From assembly GCF_040409955.1 (NCBI RefSeq), contig NZ_CP123384.1, positions 2,737,501 through 2,801,500 of the forward strand: a DNA stretch of 64,000 nucleotides, read 5' to 3'. The notes under the pieces were generated by a model. That model worked only from the letters and a program-made list of their open reading frames with translations. It was not told the origin of the DNA and made no database searches. This DNA is from Salipiger sp. H15. Its GTDB lineage: Bacteria; Pseudomonadota; Alphaproteobacteria; Rhodobacterales; Rhodobacteraceae. A program made the translations under genes and the position numbers. Positions 53,867 to 61,402 of this stretch are shown one piece after another; position 1 is the stretch's first letter, and each line of letters starts with the position of its first letter.

Positions 53867-54114
53867 CAGGCTGCTAAAGAAGTCACGGATACCACCGCCG
53901 GAGCCGCATCGAGACAAAGATGCACTGTGTGAAGTTTCTGGGGCAGCGCCTTATGGCGCGGGCCTTCGCCCGTCAGGTCGTTGAACTCCAGGTCCGCATC
54001 GCCGTCCTGAACGGATACACCGCGCTCGGCATACCCGTCACGGAAGCTGCGGGATAAGTCCCTCCGGGGAAAGGGGAACCTCGGCCAACACCCGATTTGT
54101 CAAACAGAGTCGCC
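53867..54114 (+). mobile_element. IS5-family remnant(s)
   Basis: From 53867 a sequence close to the terminal repeat of the IS at 57124 (AGGCTGCTAAAGAAGTC against AGGCCACTGAAAAAGTC), directly after CTAG, a YTAR site as used by IS5 elements. Then codons 53920-54057 read as a transposase C-terminus of about 45 residues (MHCVKFLGQRLMARAF, GYTALGIPVTEAAG), as in IS903-type IS5 transposases, with CCGATTTGTCAAACAGAG near 54092-54110 resembling the opposite end of that subgroup. It is probably two broken elements joined. No complete transposase. Confidence 0.65.
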
Positions 54115-54519
54115 TTTACATACGGACGACCGCGACCTCGACACTACTTGAAAAAGTAGCTTGCCAGAATCGAGCGTGAGACGCAGGCTCGAATGGATAC
54201 AAAACATTCAGCTGTGTCCAACCTCCCGTGGATTGCAAGGCGATTACCAATCACGGTCAGCACTTGTTAGAACGCCGGGCAAGGAGCGAACACCCTCTCG
54301 GACTAAAGGCAATGAGCCCTTCATCGTGGCGCGTAACCTTTGTCAACCGAGAATGGCGTGAAAGTTCCTATATTGAGGAAAGCGCTGGGTGCGGCGAGAG
54401 AAATTCCAGTTCATGACGCCAAGATACTATCAAGTCAGTTAATTCCGAAAAAATTACGTAAAAATCTCCAAATCTCTCCAATCTTGAGTTTCACAATAGA
54501 GAATTCATCAGGGAAAACC
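54115..54519. other. Upstream region of the three-gene operon
   Basis: 405 bases without a gene I can support; AT-rich. Overlapping short frames (54161-54361, 54228-54416) do not resemble known proteins. The 120 bases before 54520 are very AT-rich and probably contain the operon promoter, but I cannot pick one pair of boxes with confidence. Confidence 0.4.
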
Positions 54520-54777
54520 ATGGGTGATCACGTTACGCCGATCGATATGAAAATGCCAAACGGCCGTCCGGTTTTGGAGATTCCGTTTGGCACCACTGTA
54601 ACTGAGATCGAATCAGTTCGCTTTGAAATTGACTCATTGCGGGCCAACGACAGTAGTGAAACCTTTGAGCGCGATCTGCTTGCGCTCGAGACCAAGCTCC
54701 GGGACGCATATGCGAAACTCGCCGCCAAAGCAGCAACGAAGGTGGCAATGTGGAAGCCCGGACCTAAGCTTAAATAA
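54520..54777 (+). CDS. Hypothetical small protein, first gene of the phosphotransferase-like operon
   Basis: An 85-residue protein, start ATG at 54520 with AGGGA six bases before it. A same-frame start at 54340 (TTG) or 54358 (GTG) would add 60 or 54 residues, but neither has a ribosome-binding site and that stretch looks like promoter DNA. Residues 1-30 may form a beta structure (MPNGRPVLEIPFGTTVTEIE); 35-75 form an amphipathic helix. No domain recognised. Its TAA overlaps the next ATG (TAATG), so the two are made together. Confidence 0.6.
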   Translation: MGDHVTPIDMKMPNGRPVLEIPFGTTVTEIESVRFEIDSLRANDSSETFERDLLALETKLRDAYAKLAAKAATKVAMWKPGPKLK

Positions 54778-55688
54778 TGCCACCGACCGCCGAACTAAGG
54801 GACGTAGAATTCGTCCGCGCCTTGCGAAAAGAGCTTTGGTTGCCAGCTCTCTCGTTGCGCTTGCCAGAAATTAATGTGCTGCACGTACCACTCATTTATG
54901 CGTCGCGCAGCGATCATATATTAAGAGCCTATGTGCTTGCCGTACGCAGTTTTCTCAAACAGGAGTGGGATCAATCTGATCCCACGCTAGTGGTAGATGA
55001 TCTGGTGCTGCACTTTACACATGCAGCCCTTGAAATCGCGATAACTGCGCGACGAGGAAAAATATATCGCAACGCCGCTCTCATTTCCAAGTTATTGAAG
55101 GCTATAGCTGATGCAACACCGCTTCCAGAACACGTTCTGACATTTGAGGCAATGCTTTCAGAAGGAAAAGTCATTAGCGAGACAGACATAAATCAAGCCA
55201 TCTTCGTTCTCTCGCGCGCGATCGAAGTCAATCTCGCTAATCCTTTCATAGCTGAAGATGCGGCGGACGCCGCAGATCAAGGCTGCCCGCTAAACTTGCC
55301 GAAATTTAATCACCTCAGTCTCTACTTGAAGGCCAGAGGACTTCTCCTCGACTCGCCCGATAGCAGCCGAGAGACAAGAGATTTATTCACTGAGCACTTC
55401 GGATTTCTAGACCGCGAAACTAGGCATCGAACTAGCTTAGCCGAGGTCGCAACCTATCGAGGAATCCCATCAATCGATACAAGCTCTACGCGGCATGGGG
55501 TACTTGATGACGTTTTGATGTTGATGCAGCCTGTAATTTCAGAACTTGACCCATTGGTTTGGATCGACAAACCCGGAGCATTGCTGGAACTCCTCCAATA
55601 TCAAGAGGAATGGCGCCACTACTGGCAGACCCGCCTCGAGAGAGTTCTCCTAATTACTTTTCGGCAACACGACGAGCGCGTTTCTTGA
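54777..55688 (+). CDS. Hypothetical helical protein, second gene of the operon
   Basis: A 303-residue protein, mainly alpha-helical; start overlaps the previous stop by one base. No known domain was recognised and no signal peptide or membrane helix is seen. Base composition is much lower in GC than the host chromosome and codon use is different (CTT, AAT, ATA present), so it is acquired. It is fully coupled to the PEP-utilising-like protein, so the two probably form a complex; it could supply the missing acceptor-binding part of that enzyme, which is only inference. Confidence 0.75.
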   Translation: MPPTAELRDVEFVRALRKELWLPALSLRLPEINVLHVPLIYASRSDHILRAYVLAVRSFLKQEWDQSDPTLVVDDLVLHFTHAALEIAITARRGKIYRNAALISKLLKAIADATPLPEHVLTFEAMLSEGKVISETDINQAIFVLSRAIEVNLANPFIAEDAADAADQGCPLNLPKFNHLSLYLKARGLLLDSPDSSRETRDLFTEHFGFLDRETRHRTSLAEVATYRGIPSIDTSSTRHGVLDDVLMLMQPVISELDPLVWIDKPGALLELLQYQEEWRHYWQTRLERVLLITFRQHDERVS

Positions 55689-56920
55689 ATACACTCGAGG
55701 AATCACCTAAGGCGACCGGCCTGGCGCGGATGGCGGAACTAGGGCTGGACGTACCAACCTTCACCGTTATTAAGTGGCAAGATTTGTGCGATATTGCCGG
55801 CGGGAGCAATCCAATTAATACCTTGTCAGCGAGAATAGATTCCGCCTTACCTCCGCTGAGGCCTTCTGAGAATTACCCAGTGAGCATTCGATCCGCATCG
55901 CTCCGCGAAGGCGGTGAAAAGTCATCTGCTACCGGCCACTTTAAATCGTTTAATGGCATCACAAATTCAGTGATTGCCGCTCGAGCGGCACTAGAAATTT
56001 GGCTCGATCACCAAGAGATTACGGGTGGCGACCCGCGTTGCAGCGTAATTATACAGGAGACAGTGTGCGCCGCTATTTCTGGATTATTACGGATTGATGG
56101 AGGCAATGACTTCTATGCTGAGGCTTTCCCTGGCAGCTGTCGCAACATCACAGCCGGAAATGTTAATCCATTCGTATTGAATTTCGTCGGAAAGCGCTGG
56201 TCTGTAAACTTACCACAAATCGGAAGCAGGGAAATTTTCTTCGCTGACTGGCGTTTATTTAAAGAAGATGGTCGCTACCTTCCGCCAGGAAGCTCTCTAA
56301 TTCCCACGACGTGGTTCCCTGTTAGTCGAGTGCGCCTCTACCATAACACAAGAGATGGTGAACTGGTTGTCTACGGCGAGCCGAGAGCAACACATAGGGA
56401 AATTCTGGAATTTATTGGGGAAAGACTGACAGTTCTGGGCGCCCAAATCTCATCAGCCCACACCGCTGTCGGATTGGAGTTGGAATGGGCATTTGATCCA
56501 AATGGCCGACTGCGCATTCTTCAATTAAAGAAAATCTCTAGAACCACCAAGGGTCACAATAAGGATGGCCCAGTGCAAATCTTGCAGCCGACAGCGTCGG
56601 CGGTGAGTAGCAAAGAGAAATGCCTGCTCCAAGGCTTGGCCGGCTCACCCGGGAAATTAAGGGGCGTAATATTCCACGATGACGCGCCAATCGGTGCCGG
56701 TGACGTTCTATTCCTGTATGAAGCCAGCACTGCCAATCTCGAGAGAATTCTCTCTAGCAGCGCTATTGTTTCTGCGAAAGGCGGGAGATTGTCACATGTA
56801 GCTAGCCTCTGCCGCGAACTCGGAAAGCCCTGCGTGACGGGCATCATTCACGAGTTCATTACCGGAGACGAAGTGGAGGTAGATGGAACGGCGGGCACCG
56901 TCCGAATTCTGCGGCGTTGA
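55685..56920 (+). CDS. PEP-synthase-like ATP-binding plus phosphohistidine swivel protein, no acceptor domain
   Basis: A 411-residue protein. Residues about 45-290 read as the ATP-binding N-terminal domain of PEP synthase, pyruvate phosphate dikinase and rifampin phosphotransferase (Arg69 in SIRSAS, VIIQETVCAAISG, EAFPGSC..GNVNPF, ELEWAFDPNGRLRILQLK). The usual LQxRPI Arg is replaced: Gln280-Leu-Lys282-Lys283-Ile. Residues about 310-411 are the swivel domain with His371 in GGRLSHVASLCRELGKPCVTG, the phosphorylated residue of the family. Missing is any PEP/pyruvate barrel or antibiotic-binding domain. The start is TTG at 55685 overlapping the previous stop (TTGA). It should phosphorylate something through its His. 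Confidence 0.8.
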   Translation: MNTLEESPKATGLARMAELGLDVPTFTVIKWQDLCDIAGGSNPINTLSARIDSALPPLRPSENYPVSIRSASLREGGEKSSATGHFKSFNGITNSVIAARAALEIWLDHQEITGGDPRCSVIIQETVCAAISGLLRIDGGNDFYAEAFPGSCRNITAGNVNPFVLNFVGKRWSVNLPQIGSREIFFADWRLFKEDGRYLPPGSSLIPTTWFPVSRVRLYHNTRDGELVVYGEPRATHREILEFIGERLTVLGAQISSAHTAVGLELEWAFDPNGRLRILQLKKISRTTKGHNKDGPVQILQPTASAVSSKEKCLLQGLAGSPGKLRGVIFHDDAPIGAGDVLFLYEASTANLERILSSSAIVSAKGGRLSHVASLCRELGKPCVTGIIHEFITGDEVEVDGTAGTVRILRR

Positions 56921-57123
56921 TTAGCGTCGCGCTCTTGGCCTGTGTGTCATAGAATTTTCCAGATGCTCGAACTCAGGTATCAAACTGAGTATCATGAGAA
57001 AAAAATCATAACGACGGCTTTTGACTGATTTCTGCCGGCGCAATGTTGCAGTATTGCAGGTAGCTCTTTGCGCCGCGTGTCCCGTCCAAGTGTTATGCTG
57101 GGCATATGCTTCTAGCCAATTAG

Positions 57124-58243
57124 TAGGCCACTGAAAAAGTCAGCTGGGAGCAACGATGTCCCTTGAGCTGGAGCTCGATGCACCCAGGTGTGCGAGGAGG
57201 CAGTCCGAGTAGCCGCTTTCCGGCTCAGGTGGCGAGCAGTTTCGGCAGCCTCGCGAGGTTGCGGGCCGCCATGGCCAAGGTGAAGCGGGCCCGCACACGT
57301 TCGATGCCGCGATACAGGGTCTGCGCCATGCCGCCCACGGTTTCGACCCAGCCGAAAGGTTCCTCGATCTTCTTCCGGCGCCGCTGCGATTGGGCGTAGC
57401 CGGGGTGCTGGGCGGTTCTGCCGTCGATGGCGGAGTGTCGGGACTTCTGGGCGACATGCGGCGTGACCACCATTTGGCGCAGCTCGGCGACGAAGTCCGC
57501 GCTGTCGTAACCGCGGTCCGCTGCCAGGGTTAGGCGCCGGGTCGATCCCGGCGAGTGGCGGTGAAGCATGTCGATGGCAGCACGCCGCGCGGCGTGGCCG
57601 TCCGCCCGCGTCAGGTCGGACTGCACGATCAGGCCGGAGCGGTTCTCCATCAGGCGGCCTTCGCCCGTTCAGTGCTGCGAAAGCGGTGCTTTCGCGGACG
57701 CATCTCACCCATGAAGCACAGCATGGCGCTGGCGCCGGGGGACTTCTTGAACAGGCGGGCCTCCGGATTGGTTATCGAAGCATGGGTCGCGTTCGACCGT
57801 CGTTCGCCACGGAGGTCGACTTCGGCGTTGCGGTTACGGCGTGTGGGGCGGGTCATCGGGTCGGGCTCGGCGTTGGACTGGTCAGAGGAGGATGCGGGCG
57901 GCGCCGCTGCCATCTGGTGGATCGCCGGGACCCTCGCCCTGCCCGACGTCGCTTCTTCCTTCGGCTGGAAACTCTTCATAGACGCCCAGGCCTTCACCAG
58001 GGTTCCGTCGACCGCGAAAAGATCGTCCAAGAGCAGCGGCGCCACCTCGCGATGCGCCAGGATGGCGGCCATGATCTTGCGCAGCGGGTGTCGCGCCAGA
58101 ACGCGCTCCTCGAGATCGACGCAGCTGAATAGCGAGCCCGTCGCCTGATCTGATCCACGCATCCCACACTCCGACTCATCGTAGTGGCGACGGTGAATCA
58201 TGTACCACGTCAGACGTCGAGGAAGGAGTTTTTCAGCGGCCTG
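57124..58243 (-). mobile_element. Defective IS5-group insertion sequence with TTAG target duplication
   Basis: 1120 bases bounded by 17-base imperfect inverted repeats (57125-57141 AGGCCACTGAAAAAGTC; 58226-58242 reverse complement of AGGCCGCTGAAAAACTC, 15 of 17 identical) and flanked by TTAG on both sides (57120-57123, 58244-58247), the YTAR 4-base duplication of IS5-group elements. The transposase inside is broken; the element may have been moved in trans. Confidence 0.9.
57225..58162 (-). pseudogene. IS5-family transposase, internally deleted and frameshifted
   Basis: Read from MRGSDQATGSLFSCVD at 58162. It goes from ERVLARHPLRKI directly to MAAILAHREVAPLL, dropping roughly 110 family residues that include the first catalytic Asp region, then continues VDGTLVKAWASMKSFQPKE, NATHASITNPEARLF and LCFMG. 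After that a 55-base insertion near 57655-57715 shifts the frame; the C-terminus MENRSGLIVQSDLTRADGH... to LARLPKLLAT (57225-57650) is in another frame. The DDE triad is therefore incomplete, so it is inactive. Confidence 0.88.
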
Positions 58244-58375
58244 TTAGGCCTGGCTGAAGGATTCACTGCGCTAGCCACGAAAAGTAGCCCAGAACTGCAA
58301 GCGTTTGAACGGTCCTAGTCCAGAAGTTCCGGATCACTCATCCCGCCGCCGTACTTCGTACAGCGCCGCCTCCAT

Positions 58376-58531
58376 TCACTCAGCGAGGCCCTGCTCCGGC
58401 GCTCCAGACTGCGCGAGCCACATCCAACTGCGCTCGAAACCCTGAAGCATGGCCGCGTAGATGCGACCGACCGGACGCTCATCCCTGAGTATTTCCCAGT
58501 CGTTATAGACGTCGTCCCGGCTCGCCACCAT
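58376..58531 (-). pseudogene. Remnant of a small hypothetical protein
   Basis: A 51-residue frame (MVASRDDVYNDWEILRDERPVGRIYAAML, WMWLAQ). The WEI..GRPVGRIY..W.W layout is typical of small conserved alphaproteobacterial proteins, but it stops after about 50 residues while those are nearer 90, so it looks truncated. A longer upstream frame is not credible. Confidence 0.4.
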
Positions 58532-58662
58532 CGTTCGTCTGCGCGTCCATATGGGAGATGAGATAAAGGCAGCGCAGAAAGGAAAAGCCCGGCGGAAGGC
58601 CGGGCAGTCTGGGAAGTAAAAGGACATGGTCCTGTCTTTGCCGGAGATCAGCGTGGCCCCAG

Positions 58663-58893
58663 TCAAGTCTTCCCGCCAAGCGCCTTGACCCAGCGCGACC
58701 AGGCGAAGGTGCTGCCGGAGACCAGCCCCCAGATCACCACCGCCGCGGCGATCGAGGCGGCGTTGACGTCAATGCTGAGGATTCCGCTCGCCTTGTCGAA
58801 GTCGGCGAAGGGCAGCGTGGCCGCGAGGCCGGCCAGCGGCAGGAGGATGAAGACGCGCAGCAGCAGCGCGATCTGTCCGGTGAGGTTCAGCAT
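58663..58893 (-). CDS. Holin-like small membrane protein
   Basis: A 76-residue protein with two hydrophobic helices (about 5-28 and 45-65) and a short basic C-terminus (WSRWVKALGGKT), the layout of phage holins. It lies two genes after the endolysin on the same strand, where holins often lie. The start has AAAGGACA six bases upstream. No sequence family was identified, so holin function is inferred from size, topology and position. Confidence 0.6.
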   Translation of the reverse strand: MLNLTGQIALLLRVFILLPLAGLAATLPFADFDKASGILSIDVNAASIAAAVVIWGLVSGSTFAWSRWVKALGGKT

Positions 58894-58992
58894 GGGAATG
58901 TCCTTTCGGGTAGCGCTCTCGGCGCGGAGGGAAGCGGCGCGCGGCCGCGGAACGCACCAGCGCCAGTCGCCGGTCAGTGATCGGGATAAGGA

Positions 58993-59283
58993 TCAGCACG
59001 GGCGCCAGACTCCCGCCTGGAGCCAGCCGTGCCAGTGGCTTTGCCAGTTGACCGAGGGCGCGAGCTCGGGCGCCTCGCTCGAGCCGTTCCAGCACCAGCT
59101 CGGACCGTGCCTCGGCTTGAAGCCGTTGCCGATCTTCAGCACCGAGGTCTCGCCGCAGCCGCAGGGGCAGAAGAAGAGGAATCTCTGCTCGCCATCCTCT
59201 TCCGGCCCGCTGATCCAGAACGAGCCAGGGAGCCGATCCTCGAGGAAACGGTTGCGGTCGCGGTAGTGGGCGGCCCGGGTCAT
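58993..59283 (-). CDS. DUF6527-like phage protein
   Basis: A 96-residue protein with a CPCGCGE motif followed by a late PSVNWQSHWHGWLQAGVW segment, the layout of the DUF6527 family found in phages. The paired Cys (CPCGCG) may bind zinc. Its start overlaps the endolysin stop (ATGA), so it belongs to the lysis-region transcript. Function unknown. Confidence 0.7.
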   Translation of the reverse strand: MTRAAHYRDRNRFLEDRLPGSFWISGPEEDGEQRFLFFCPCGCGETSVLKIGNGFKPRHGPSWCWNGSSEAPELAPSVNWQSHWHGWLQAGVWRPC

Positions 59284-59957
59284 GCCGGAACCGCCTTGCC
59301 GAAGACGGAAGAGAGAAAGCGCAGGAGCGCGGCTAATAGGTCGGTCTCACCGAAGGCCTTCGCGTGGGCACCGTCCTCAAAAGCCTTGGGCGCGGGGATG
59401 CTGGCCGAGCTGCGCGCGAGCATCACGCCCCGGTCGACCACGCCGTAGTCACTCTCCTGCACGCCCTCGTGCGCGCCCATGACCCGGCGGGTCCAGCCGG
59501 TGCCAAAGGTGGCGAAGGCCCTCAGGGTGCGCATCCAGCGCAGGCGCCTGGAGCAGAGCGCCACGACGAGCTGCGCGGGGTCGCGCTCGAGGATCGCCGC
59601 GAGGGTGCGCATCCCCATGACCCCATCCGCCTCAGTGCCGACGAGCTCCTGAACGAAGCGCACCGCGCGCGCCGGGCCGGAGTTCACCGCGAAATCGTAG
59701 AGCGCGTAGTCGACGCCGGCCGGGAGCCGGTCGCCCCAGACCTTGTCCCAGTATTGCTCGCGATAGATCGCGTCGCGTTCGCGGGCCTCGAGGAGGCGCA
59801 CGTCGCGCGCGGGCAGACCCATGACCTTGCGCCAGGCGTCATAGGTCCGCTGGGTGATGCCCTGGTTGGTGGCGCCGCCCGGGTCTTTCGGGTGGTTCAC
59901 GAGTCCTCCCTCGTGGATCAGGAGCCACGGCTGGCAGGTGTCGAAAGTCGCGCGCAT
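59280..59957 (-). CDS. Glycoside hydrolase family 108 endolysin
   Basis: A 225-residue N-acetylmuramidase-type phage lysin. The catalytic Glu16 lies in the HEGGLVNHPKDPGGATNQGIT motif of the GH108 family, with the peptidoglycan-binding-3 domain beyond residue 90 (YALYDFAVNSGPARAVRFVQELVG). It degrades peptidoglycan at the end of the lytic cycle. No signal peptide is seen, so it probably needs the holin. The last 60 residues are a divergent tail. Confidence 0.9.
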   Translation of the reverse strand: MRATFDTCQPWLLIHEGGLVNHPKDPGGATNQGITQRTYDAWRKVMGLPARDVRLLEARERDAIYREQYWDKVWGDRLPAGVDYALYDFAVNSGPARAVRFVQELVGTEADGVMGMRTLAAILERDPAQLVVALCSRRLRWMRTLRAFATFGTGWTRRVMGAHEGVQESDYGVVDRGVMLARSSASIPAPKAFEDGAHAKAFGETDLLAALLRFLSSVFGKAVPA

Positions 59958-60390
59958 GTGGTTCTCCCATGCGAATGGGCCCGCGCCATGGCGGGCGTGA
60001 AGAAAGCGAAAAAAGTCGTGGGATGTGGCGGTGATCGCGGCGGGTGAGCGTGACTTCTGGGAGGGTGTGCAGCTTCAGCTGCCCCGGATCTTCACCGCCC
60101 AATGCTCCGCCGCGCTCGCCCTGCCCTGAGGTAATCGCTTGATAACCGGCATCCGAGCCGCACCTTTGGCTTGGGCGTGGCAACCAATCCGCCTCGGCTT
60201 CGCGTCAAGTTGACGAGGCACATGCCACGCCCACCCTCGACAAGCGGCTCTCTGCTCACCGCGCCTGTTCGCAGGAACCCGACGCGGTCCCGCGGGTTTG
60301 CCCGTGGAGCGCGGCCTGAACTCTGCCAGCAGGTTCCTTCACCCCCAACCAGGGCATTCCCTGTTCCTGGAAAGCGAAGGCGGGCCGCGT
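59958..60390. other. Gap between endolysin and the coiled-coil protein, with a nested inverted repeat
   Basis: 433 bases without a gene I can support. They include a two-tier hairpin at 60173-60232: outer arms GGGCGTGGCA and TGCCACGCCC (10 bp), inner arms GCCTCG and CGAGGC (6 bp). A 100-codon frame on the minus strand (60092-60394) does not look like a protein. Confidence 0.55.
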
Positions 60391-60675
60391 TCACCTCCCC
60401 TGCTGAGACAGCCGGTCGAGCTTGCCGTCGATCTTCTGGAGCGTTGCCTGGATGCTGCGAAGGTCAGAGGCCTGTCCGGCCTGGGTGAGCTCGGCCGCCC
60501 GGAGGCGCCCGTCCATCCCCCGCCAGCCCTCCTCGAGCCGGGCGATCGACAGCGCCTGGGTCTCCTGCGTGTTCGTGAGCGTCACGTAGCCCGCCGTCAC
60601 GGTGACCATCATCGCGAGGATGGAGAGGATATTGCCGGTGCTCACCGTGCTGTCGAACTTGATCTGCGGCATCAT
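60391..60675 (-). CDS. Small phage protein with membrane helix and coiled coil
   Basis: A 94-residue protein: a hydrophobic segment at about residues 14-32 (GNILSILAMMVTVTAGYVTL), then a long helix of heptad-like repeats (LSIARLEEGW, LRAAELTQAGQASDLRSIQATLQKIDGKLDRLSQQ). This is the layout of phage spanin-like or lysis-accessory proteins that sit between tail and endolysin genes. Function inferred from layout. Confidence 0.65.
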   Translation of the reverse strand: MMPQIKFDSTVSTGNILSILAMMVTVTAGYVTLTNTQETQALSIARLEEGWRGMDGRLRAAELTQAGQASDLRSIQATLQKIDGKLDRLSQQGR

Positions 60676-60735
60676 GAAGTCCCCAAAGAAAGGCCCGCCT
60701 GAAGCGGGGTCACGTCGTCTCGATTTCCGCCAGGG

Positions 60736-61059
60736 TCAGGCCAGCGGCCGGGCCCAGTCGATGTCCGGCAGCGCCGCGAGGATCTCGGCCGCGCTCACCT
60801 CCGCGTCCGCGTCCTGCATCTGTACCGCGCGCAGCCAGACGTCGTCGCGCCAGAGCGCGAAACGCGCGGCCTCTTCCTGGAAGCTGACCTGGTTGCTGAG
60901 CGCCCAGGAGATCAGGCTGTCGGCCGAGCTGTAGCCGCGCGCCTGCGCGGTCTGGTCGAGCCGCGCCTGGATGGCGGCGTCGATCTCGCGCCGGCGCCGG
61001 GCGGCCGCCTCCGCCTGCCGCACCTCGGCGGTGATGGCCCGTGTCCAGTCGATGGTCAT
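60736..61059 (-). CDS. Phage tail-associated protein
   Basis: A 107-residue protein: charged helical, with IDAAIQARLDQTAQARGYSSADSLISWALSNQVSFQEEAARFALWRDDVW, the pattern of small phage proteins encoded beside tail fibres (DUF4376/DUF6950-like helical chaperones). Four-base overlap (ATGA) with the next tail gene upstream. Function not fixed. Confidence 0.65.
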   Translation of the reverse strand: MTIDWTRAITAEVRQAEAAARRRREIDAAIQARLDQTAQARGYSSADSLISWALSNQVSFQEEAARFALWRDDVWLRAVQMQDADAEVSAAEILAALPDIDWARPLA

Positions 61060-61391
61060 TGCGCGCCCTCCGCCTGGTCTTGCGGCAGCGCGAAGGGCGG
61101 CACGTCGATCGCACCCTCCGGGGCGTCGAGCACCGGCTCGGGGAAAAAGTCCGGCCGCGCCGCGTGCGGCAGGTTGAGCGTGAGGCTCAGCACGCCGGCC
61201 TCGTCGCGCTCGATCATGCCGAAGAAGAGCCCGCCCTCGATCGCCTCGGCCGGCAGCGCCGCGCCGGCGCCGAGCTGCGCGAAGTCGAGCGCCTCGCCAT
61301 TCACCGTCAGCACGTCGCCTTGCCTGTGCAGCGAGGTGATCCGGCGGAAGTCGTTCATCGCGGGCACGATGGGGTTCCAGTAGATGTTCAT
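61056..61391 (-). CDS. Hypothetical phage tail protein
   Basis: A 111-residue protein starting MNIYWNPIVPAMNDF at 61391, mostly beta by its pattern (VLTVNGEALDFAQLG, LFFGMIERDEAGVLSLTLNLPH). It ends in a Pro-rich acidic tail. It overlaps the next gene by four bases and lies between tail-fibre genes. No known family is recognised. Confidence 0.7.
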   Translation of the reverse strand: MNIYWNPIVPAMNDFRRITSLHRQGDVLTVNGEALDFAQLGAGAALPAEAIEGGLFFGMIERDEAGVLSLTLNLPHAARPDFFPEPVLDAPEGAIDVPPFALPQDQAEGAQ

Positions 61392-61402
61392 GGTGATGCC
61401 TT

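Noticed and set aside
54228..54416. 62-codon frame before the phosphotransferase-like operon
   Set aside because: No ribosome-binding site or similarity; overlaps the upstream AT-rich region.
55685..56920. Calling the third operon gene rifampin phosphotransferase or PEP synthase
   Set aside because: The rifampin-binding domain of about 430 residues and the PEP/pyruvate barrel are both absent.
60092..60394. 100-codon minus-strand frame between endolysin and the coiled-coil protein
   Set aside because: Translation is Arg/Gly-rich with no domain; part of it is the nested inverted repeat.
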